Below, piece after piece: positions 58,847 through 64,000 of a DNA stretch of 64,000 bases. The first letter of the stretch is position 1; every line of letters starts with the position of its first letter. The position numbers and the translations under genes were made by a program. The stretch lies in the NCBI GenBank assembly GCA_035939775.1, contig DASZFO010000134.1, positions 1 through 64,000 of the forward strand. Direction: 5' to 3'. The stretch comes from Pirellulales bacterium. Its GTDB lineage: Bacteria > Planctomycetota > Planctomycetia > Pirellulales > DATAWG01. Below the pieces are notes generated by a model that saw only the letters and a program-made list of their open reading frames with translations, was not told where the DNA came from and did not search any database.

Positions 58847-60434
58847 CCTCGCGGGCAGCCTACTGATGTGGGCCGCGTTGCCGCCGCTTGATCTTTGGCC
58901 GCTGGCGTGGATTGCGCCGGTTCCGTGGCTGCTCTTGGTGCGGCAAGAGCGGCTAACTGGCCGCCGCCCATACGGCGCGCTGTGGCTGGCCGGGTTCGTG
59001 TTCTGGATCGGCGCGCTTCACTGGCTGCGGTTGCCGCATTGGGCAACGAGCTTCGGCTGGATCGCTCTGTCGTTTTATCTGGCCTTCTATATTCCGGTGT
59101 TCGTCGGGCTGACGCGAGTCGCAGTGCATCGGCTGGGGATCTCGATCGTCGTCGCCGCGCCGATCGTGTTCACCGGATTGGAATTAGCCAAGGGGCATCT
59201 CTTGAGCGGCTTCACGATGGGGAGCCTTGGCCATACACAATTTCGCTGGCTGGCGTTCATTCAAATCGCCGACATCATTAGCGGCTACGGCGTTGGCGGA
59301 CTGGTGATTCTCGGCGCCGCTTGCATCGCCCGAATGTTCCCCTGGGACTGCCGCCGCCTCGCAATCTGGCCGTTGGCGCCCCTGGCGGCGATGCTCGCGG
59401 TTACGCTCGCCTACGGACACCATCGTTTGGCCGAGTCCACTGCCGCGACCGGAGGGCCGACCGCTCGCGTGGCGCTGATCCAAGGTTCGATCGACATCAC
59501 GATGAAGCTCGATCCGAGCGCGGCGCAGCAAATCTATAACGACTACATGCGCCTATCGCACTCAGCCATCAATCAGGCGGCTCGCGACTCCGGCCGACCG
59601 CTCGATCTGATCGTCTGGCCGGAAACGATGTTCCGCGTGACGCTCTGCTCGCTGGCGCAGGGCGCTAAGCCGTCCGAGGGAGTGTCGCTGCAGGACTTCA
59701 ACGACCGGGTTGCCGAGGTCAATGCGCTCATTAAGGCCACTGCGCGCGATCTCGGCGCGCCGCTGCTCTTGGGAATCGACCGCTTGCACTGGCTCACCGA
59801 CGGGCGGAGCGAGCATTTCAACTCCGGCCTGTTCGTCGCCGCCGATGGCCGGCAACTCGGGCATTACGACAAGATGCACCTGGTGATGTTCGGCGAGTTC
59901 GTGCCGTTTGCCGAAATGTTTCCGTTCCTGTATCACCTCACGCCGCTGCCCGGCGGTCTGACGCCCGGCAAAGAGCCGCTTGCCGAGGAGATTCACGGCC
60001 TGCGATTCGCCCCGAGCATTTGTTATGAGACGACCATTCCGCATCTCATTCGCCGGCAGGTGATCGAGCCGCGCGAGCGCGGCGCGGAGCCTGACGTGCT
60101 GGTGAATCTCACGAACGACGGTTGGTTCTGGGGCTCCAGCGAACTCGATCTGCACCTGATGTGCGCCGTGTTCCGGGCCATCGAATGCCGCAAGCCGGTG
60201 CTGATCGCGGCCAATACGGGCTTCTCAGCCTGGATTGACTCGTCGGGCCGCATCATTCAACAAGCCCCGCGGCGCGCGGAAGGCATCATCATCGCCGACG
60301 TCGCGCGCGATCCCCGCGGCAGCTTCTACCTGGATTTCGGCGATTTGCCGTCGGCCGTCTGCCTGCTAGCGTGCGCGTCACTTGCGGCGATTGGTTTTTG
60401 GAGCAGGCGGAAACGGAGAGAACAGAGAGCGTAA
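58743..60434 (+). CDS. lnt: Apolipoprotein N-acyltransferase
   Basis: This is a 563-residue membrane enzyme adding a third acyl chain to lipoproteins. The N-terminal half has multiple TM helices (LLPALAGSLLMWAALPPLDLWPLAWIAPVPWLLLV and others), and the C-terminal half is a nitrilase-like domain with catalytic Glu (DLIVWPETMFRV), Lys (GHYDKMHLVMFGEFVPF) and Cys (FAPSICYETTIPHLI), then LVNLTNDGWFWGSSELDLHLMCAVFRAIECRKPVLIAANTGFSAWID. The start is a TTG at 58743 after ggagg. It follows the DUF3299 lipoprotein in the same direction. Its N-terminus is shaped by a repeat tract. Confidence 0.94.
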   Translation: MNRQNLLEIAASPDSPPAGRPCPGSWPLCSGLLPALAGSLLMWAALPPLDLWPLAWIAPVPWLLLVRQERLTGRRPYGALWLAGFVFWIGALHWLRLPHWATSFGWIALSFYLAFYIPVFVGLTRVAVHRLGISIVVAAPIVFTGLELAKGHLLSGFTMGSLGHTQFRWLAFIQIADIISGYGVGGLVILGAACIARMFPWDCRRLAIWPLAPLAAMLAVTLAYGHHRLAESTAATGGPTARVALIQGSIDITMKLDPSAAQQIYNDYMRLSHSAINQAARDSGRPLDLIVWPETMFRVTLCSLAQGAKPSEGVSLQDFNDRVAEVNALIKATARDLGAPLLLGIDRLHWLTDGRSEHFNSGLFVAADGRQLGHYDKMHLVMFGEFVPFAEMFPFLYHLTPLPGGLTPGKEPLAEEIHGLRFAPSICYETTIPHLIRRQVIEPRERGAEPDVLVNLTNDGWFWGSSELDLHLMCAVFRAIECRKPVLIAANTGFSAWIDSSGRIIQQAPRRAEGIIIADVARDPRGSFYLDFGDLPSAVCLLACASLAAIGFWSRRKRREQRA

Positions 60435-60628
60435 ATTCCAAAGCGAATCCTCCGATTGCTCCTGTTCATTCTGATATGTCATTCGCTGGGCGGGCGTTGT
60501 GCGCCTCGCGGGCTCTTGCCCAATTCTCCGAACCTATCTTTACATGCCCTGCGAATTCCACTACTTTTCGCGCCCCGAGATTGCTATTCGGACTGGTTCG
60601 CTGTCCAATCCCCCGTCGCGTGTGACTT

Positions 60629-61414
60629 ATGAAGAAATCTTACTTGCTCCTTGCGTCTCAGCTGACATTCGCGGCTCTCTTGACGGTTGTCCCTAGTTGG
60701 GTTCGGGCCGATGACTTTCGGATCGAGTCGAAAATCTTCGTCGGCAAGGAGACCGAACCGTCGAGCGAAACTTTGACTCTGTTCCGCGGCGGACAGATTT
60801 ACGACTTTCTCACGAAGCCCGGCGAGACGACCGTGTTCGACAAGCCGCGCGGCCGCGTGATCTTGCTCGATCCGGTCAGAAAAGTGCGGACGGAGATCAA
60901 GACCGATCGTCTCACGGCCTTTAGCGAGGAGTTGAAGGTTTGGGCCGGCCGACAGACCGATCCGTTTCTCAAGTTTGCGGCCGATCCGCGATTCGATCAA
61001 TCGCTCGACCCAGCCGGCGAGCTGGTTTTCAGCAGCCAGTTCATCAACTACCGCGTGGCCACGATCAAGGCCAACACGGAAACCGTCGCGCAGCAATACC
61101 TTGAATTCGCCGATTCCTACTCCCGGCTCAACGCGCTGACGAACCCCGGCAGCGTGCCGCCGTTTCCGCGGTTGGCGATCAACGCCGTATTGTTCAAGAC
61201 GCAACTGATTCCCGAGCGCGTGCAAGTGACGATGCCGGCCCGTCAGCGGTTCGGCGGCAAGACGACCACCATGCACAGCGAGCACTCCGTCGCCTGGCGG
61301 CTCCTCGAATCCGACCTGCAAAGGATCAGCGAGGCGGACGAGGAACTGGTGACCTTCACCCAGGTGCCGCTCGAGCAGTACCTGCGCACGAGCACGGCCG
61401 ACGCGAAGCGCTGA
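60629..61414 (+). CDS. Exported hypothetical protein
   Basis: This is a 261-residue protein with a signal peptide (MKKSYLLLASQLTFAALLTVVPSWVRA). It has no further TM segments. The mature part is alpha/beta with FRIESKIFVGKETEPSSETLTLFRGGQIYDFLTKPGETTVFDKPRGRVILLD at the start and VQVTMPARQRFGGKTTTMHSEHSVAWRLLESDLQRI near the end. I know no family. The 194-base gap after lnt shows no feature besides possible promoter. Confidence 0.7.
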   Translation: MKKSYLLLASQLTFAALLTVVPSWVRADDFRIESKIFVGKETEPSSETLTLFRGGQIYDFLTKPGETTVFDKPRGRVILLDPVRKVRTEIKTDRLTAFSEELKVWAGRQTDPFLKFAADPRFDQSLDPAGELVFSSQFINYRVATIKANTETVAQQYLEFADSYSRLNALTNPGSVPPFPRLAINAVLFKTQLIPERVQVTMPARQRFGGKTTTMHSEHSVAWRLLESDLQRISEADEELVTFTQVPLEQYLRTSTADAKR

Positions 61415-61450
61415 TGTCTCGGTCGGCCGCCATTGCGGACGATGTATGAA

Positions 61451-61523
61451 GTGGTGACAAGGCGACATGGTGAGGTGCCGCGTTCGCGCGAAACTTGTCA
61501 CCTTGTCACCCGGTCACCTTGCC
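61451..61523. repeat. Palindromic repeat of the gtgacaagg family (copy 2)
   Basis: Left arm gtggtgacaaggcgac (61451-61475) and right arm cttgtcaccttgtcacc (61494-61523) are largely complementary, with words of the same kind as 17540-17618. It lies in the gap before the PmoA-like gene. Confidence 0.75.
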
Positions 61524-61623
61524 ATGCCCTGGCCCTTCAAGCCTGTCTTGCCGTACCCGCTCGCTTTCGGCCGCCGCTGCTTTCGCCGGCCTTTTCACGG
61601 AGCTATAATCTGTTCCGCCGCCC

Positions 61624-61655
61624 GCGTCTTTCGTCCTTTGTACTTCGTACTTTCA
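61624..61655. repeat. cgtctttcgtcctttgtacttcg word tract before the PmoA-like gene
   Basis: Words of the ttcgtc/tacttcgtac family end 2 bases before the ATG at 61658. No classical ribosome site is left in that interval, so translation may be weak or use another signal. Related tracts: 22672-22714 and 54383-54420. Confidence 0.6.
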
Positions 61656-61657
61656 CC

Positions 61658-62626
61658 ATGCGCTACATCTCCACCCTATCTTGCGCCGCCGTTGTTCTCA
61701 CGGTTGTTTCGGCTCGCTCGGCGACGTTCACCGCCGAGAAAACCGATCGCGGAGTGACCGTTAAGATCGGTGGGCAATTGTTCACCGAGTATTTGATCCG
61801 CTCGGCCACGAAGCCGATTCTCTGGCCGATTGTCGGGCCGACCGGCAAGCCGATGACCCGCGCTTATCCGATGGAGAAGGGCAAAGGAGAAGCGACCGAC
61901 CATCCGCATCAACGCTCGCTCTGGTTCACGCATGGCGAAGTGAACGGCGTCAGCTTCTGGGAAGAGACCGCTAAGGCCGGCTCGATCCGGCATCGCGATT
62001 TTCTCGAAGTGCGCGGCGGCGACGACGCTCGAATCGTCACGCGCAACGACTGGATCACGCCGGACCAAAAGAAAATGTGCGAAGACGAGCGGAAATTCGT
62101 ATTCCGCCTCGACGGCGACCAACGGCTCATCGACTTTTCGGTGGTGGTCACGGCCAGCGAAGGGCCGCTCACCTTCGGCGACACGAAGGAAGGAAGCTTC
62201 GGCATGCGCGTGGCGCATTCGATGGCGGTCGACACCAAGAAAGGAGGCCGGATCATCAATAGCGAGGGACAGACGGACGCAGCCACTTGGGGCCAGCCGG
62301 CCGCCTGGGTCGATTATCACGGGCCAATCGATGGCGAGGAAGTCGGCATCGCCATTCTCAATCATCCTTCGAGCTTGCGCTATCCGAATCGCTGGCACGT
62401 GCGCCCTTACGGCCTGTTCGCCGCCAATCCATTCGGGCAAAAGGGGTTCGGCGCCTCGTCCGGCCCCGGCGGCCCGTACACGATCGAGCAGGGCAAATCC
62501 TTCACCCTCCGCTTCCGTGTAGTCCTCCACCGCGGCGACGAGAAAACGGCCCACATCGCCGATGACTTCGCGGCTTATGCGAAGGAGGATTTTATGAGAA
62601 AGCCAGGAGAGCAGGAAGGGAAATAG
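61658..62626 (+). CDS. PmoA-like DUF6807 exported protein
   Basis: This is a 322-residue exported protein. The signal peptide (residues 1-22) is followed by the hallmark motif DHPHQRSLWFTHGEVNGVSFW and GPLTFGDTKEGSFGMRVAHSMAV, with VGIAILNHPSSLRYPNRWHVRPYGLFAANPFGQ. This matches the DUF6807/PmoA family, named for similarity to a methane oxygenase subunit but abundant in planctomycetes with sugar-breakdown genes. The last residues (MRKPGEQEGK) and the stop stem from a half copy of the tttttatgagg repeat. Confidence 0.88.
   Translation: MRYISTLSCAAVVLTVVSARSATFTAEKTDRGVTVKIGGQLFTEYLIRSATKPILWPIVGPTGKPMTRAYPMEKGKGEATDHPHQRSLWFTHGEVNGVSFWEETAKAGSIRHRDFLEVRGGDDARIVTRNDWITPDQKKMCEDERKFVFRLDGDQRLIDFSVVVTASEGPLTFGDTKEGSFGMRVAHSMAVDTKKGGRIINSEGQTDAATWGQPAAWVDYHGPIDGEEVGIAILNHPSSLRYPNRWHVRPYGLFAANPFGQKGFGASSGPGGPYTIEQGKSFTLRFRVVLHRGDEKTAHIADDFAAYAKEDFMRKPGEQEGK
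62590..62620. repeat. Half copy of the tttttatgaggaacccagg palindrome
   Basis: ttttatgagaaagccaggag followed by agcaggaaggg matches the left arm of 44702-44783 and 47421-47506. Only one arm is present, in frame at the 3' end of the PmoA-like gene. Confidence 0.75.
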
Positions 62627-62736
62627 GGCCCGGGACAGGCGCTGATCGACGGGAAAGTGCGCATCGATTCGGCCTGAAAATCGCCGCAGTGATTTTTTCT
62701 GTTCGCCCAGCTAGAATTGAGGCGGAGGTTTTGCCC

Positions 62737-62979
62737 ATGACGCAATTCGATTCGATCCTTTCTGCCGCATCGCAACTTCCGATTGCCGACCGACTCCGCT
62801 TGATCGACGCCTTGGCCTCGACCGTCCCGGACGATTGTGCGCCGCCACTGTCGCCAGAATGGCTGGCCGAGATTGAGCGAAGATCTGCCGAGATTGATTC
62901 CGGCGCCGTTTCGCCGATCGCCTGGGAGCGGGTCCGGGAAGATCTGTTCAAGAAGGTCGGGTTGGACCGTGCGGATTGA
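62737..62979 (+). CDS. RelB-like addiction module antitoxin
   Basis: This is an 80-residue protein starting MTQFDSILSAASQLPIADRLRLIDALASTV after a ggcggagg site. It follows the small-antitoxin pattern of TIGR02574 (putative addiction module component) with LSPEWLAEIERRSAEIDSGAVSPIAWERVREDLFKKVGL. Its end overlaps the ParE-like gene by 11 bases. Given the broken partner, it may now be a lone antitoxin. Confidence 0.85.
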   Translation: MTQFDSILSAASQLPIADRLRLIDALASTVPDDCAPPLSPEWLAEIERRSAEIDSGAVSPIAWERVREDLFKKVGLDRAD

Positions 62980-63259
62980 CTTTCATCCCGATGCCACTCT
63001 CGAACTGAGCGAGGCGGCGGATTGGTATCTCGAACAGAGCCCTAGCGTGGCGCAACGTTTCGCGATTGCTGTGGAACGAACTCTTGAAAAAATCGCGAGC
63101 GATCCGTTGCGATTCGCGATTGTTGGAAAGAGTAAACGAGCGTGATCCGTGGAACGATTCCCCTTTCAAATCGTCTTTCGAATCGATCCTCATCGCTTGT
63201 GCGTCATCGCCGTGGCTCACGCAAAGCGGCGGCCCGGCTATTGGCGGCATCGCAAGTAG
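62969..63259 (+). pseudogene. ParE/RelE-type toxin interrupted by a TGA codon
   Basis: The frame starts with a GTG at 62969: RIDFHPDATLELSEAADWYLEQSPSVAQRFAIAVERTLEKIASDPLRFAIVGKSKRA, then TGA at 63143-63145. The same frame continues through [37 protein letters not shown] to a TAG at 63257-63259, which is the C-terminal half of a ParE toxin (the RRPGYW motif). The protein is therefore truncated at about 58 of 96 residues. Read-through or a sequencing error are alternatives. Confidence 0.82.
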
Positions 63260-63318
63260 AAGGATCAATTGAGAAAAGCTTAGTCTCGTCGAATGCTTGT
63301 GCAATTGAGGATGCTCGG

Positions 63319-64000
63319 ATGTCTCAGCGGCAAAATGGATACAAACCTGACCCTGAGCTATTGCCGCTCATTAAGGAAGGCTTCAACTCGATTGAGGACG
63401 GGCGAGTTTCGGAGCACGATTTGATCGTCGAGGAACTCTTCGCACATCTTGAAAAGATGGCGTCCGAGAACCCCGATCCGGATTTGATGTTGCAAATGGA
63501 AGCGGATCGGTGCGAGGGCGCCGGCGATTGGCAGGGGGCCGAGGCGGCGTACCAGCAGGCGCTTGATAGAGCCATTCTATCAGGCACCGAAGCGCGCCAA
63601 TACAAAGCCCTGTCCAACCTGTCCGGCCTACATGCGTTGCTCGACAACGAGGCCAAGGCGATTGAGTTAGCCCGGGCGGCAACTGGTGCCGCGCGCAACG
63701 CCAACCTGGCGATGCTTTTGAGCATGGCGCTTGAGCAGCAGGCCGCGTGCGAGCTTTACTTCAATCTGGCGTCGGAGGCCTTGACCGCTGCCGACGAGGC
63801 CCTGCGGTTGGTCGAGAGCGGCACGATGCATGACCTACGTCGCGGTCGTTGCCTCGTTCTTCGCGCAAATTGCCGCATGGCTTCGAGGGATCAACGCGCT
63901 GCGGGAGTTGACCTCGATGCCGCATGGCAATACCTTGAGCCGTGGTCCGCGAGCCAAATGGCCGCCGGCGCGCATTCTGCACTCGGAAGCTGGTGGTCGA
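63319..64000 (+). CDS. Tetratricopeptide-like protein (partial)
   Basis: This open frame runs from an ATG at 63319 to the window end without a stop; at least 227 residues. There is a gagg site 8 bases upstream. The protein is helical with pairs of amphipathic helices (GDWQGAEAAYQQALDRAILSGTEARQYKALSNLSGLHALLDNEAKAIELARAATGAA), a TPR-like pattern. No signal peptide or TM. It may bind another protein; no family assignment. Confidence 0.7.
   Translation, partial: MSQRQNGYKPDPELLPLIKEGFNSIEDGRVSEHDLIVEELFAHLEKMASENPDPDLMLQMEADRCEGAGDWQGAEAAYQQALDRAILSGTEARQYKALSNLSGLHALLDNEAKAIELARAATGAARNANLAMLLSMALEQQAACELYFNLASEALTAADEALRLVESGTMHDLRRGRCLVLRANCRMASRDQRAAGVDLDAAWQYLEPWSASQMAAGAHSALGSWWS

Overview
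The window looks like one contiguous piece of a Planctomycetota chromosome, most probably order Pirellulales or a close relative. The base composition is GC-rich. The gene content carries several hallmarks of that phylum: a DUF1549/DUF1553 cytochrome-like protein followed by a DUF1501 protein, a PmoA/DUF6807 protein, a GAF-HlyD / HlyD / M50-HlyD gene trio, an ECF sigma factor near a Ser/Thr kinase with a membrane tail, an Ftr-type C1-transfer enzyme, and many secreted proteins of unknown function. I see no rRNA, tRNA, CRISPR array, prophage or complete insertion sequence. 59 genes are listed: two run off the window ends and one toxin gene is broken.

Layout. 1-5.4 kb: a MuiA-like protein (partial), a TPP decarboxylase, a host-attachment-like protein, the Bcp peroxiredoxin and RsfS. 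5.4-12.8 kb: the translation cluster thrS / infC-rpmI-rplT-pheS-pheT on the minus strand, with a toxin-antitoxin pair on the plus strand between thrS and infC. 13-20.3 kb: argS, a hemerythrin-like protein, an FHA-GAF-PP2C phosphatase, a phospholipase-D/cardiolipin-synthase-like protein and a LarA-like protein. 20.4-25.8 kb: the M50/HlyD/GAF operon. 26-33.4 kb: a transsulfuration enzyme, infA, a large secreted protein, a LysA-like decarboxylase, ATP sulfurylase and RsmG. 33.5-39.4 kb: ECF sigma factor, DUF1643, a DUF433-DUF5615 pair, Ser/Thr kinase and an exported STN-like protein. 39.4-41.9 kb: a three-gene nuclease island (RNase-H-like exonuclease, Cas4-like PD-(D/E)XK protein, small possible regulator). 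42-51.6 kb: DUF1549, DUF1501, CbiM, Ftr, LRR protein, PII and PEP carboxykinase. 51.8-53.3 kb: a VapBC pair and a PNPOx-like protein. 53.6-60.4 kb: an ABC transporter operon with two DUF3299 proteins, followed by lnt. 60.6-64 kb: secreted proteins, a RelB-like/ParE pair with a nonsense toxin, and a partial repeat protein.

The most unusual feature is a dense set of short palindromic, word-like repeat elements belonging to at least eight sequence families. They fill intergenic gaps, supply the stop codon or C-terminal residues of several genes (larA-like, M50, lysA-like, kinase, ftr, pckA, PmoA), and sit in frame inside others (pheS, the STN-like protein, the DUF1549 protein, probably the start of lnt). 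They recall the in-frame Rickettsia palindromic elements, but here several unrelated families are intermingled.

Other leads are the GAF/HlyD/M50 operon as a possible undescribed envelope export or processing machine, the ABC-DUF3299 operon that resembles a Zur-regulated Pseudomonas locus, a split nuclease pair resembling the fused TM0106-type RecB-like proteins, and an AUC start codon for infC.
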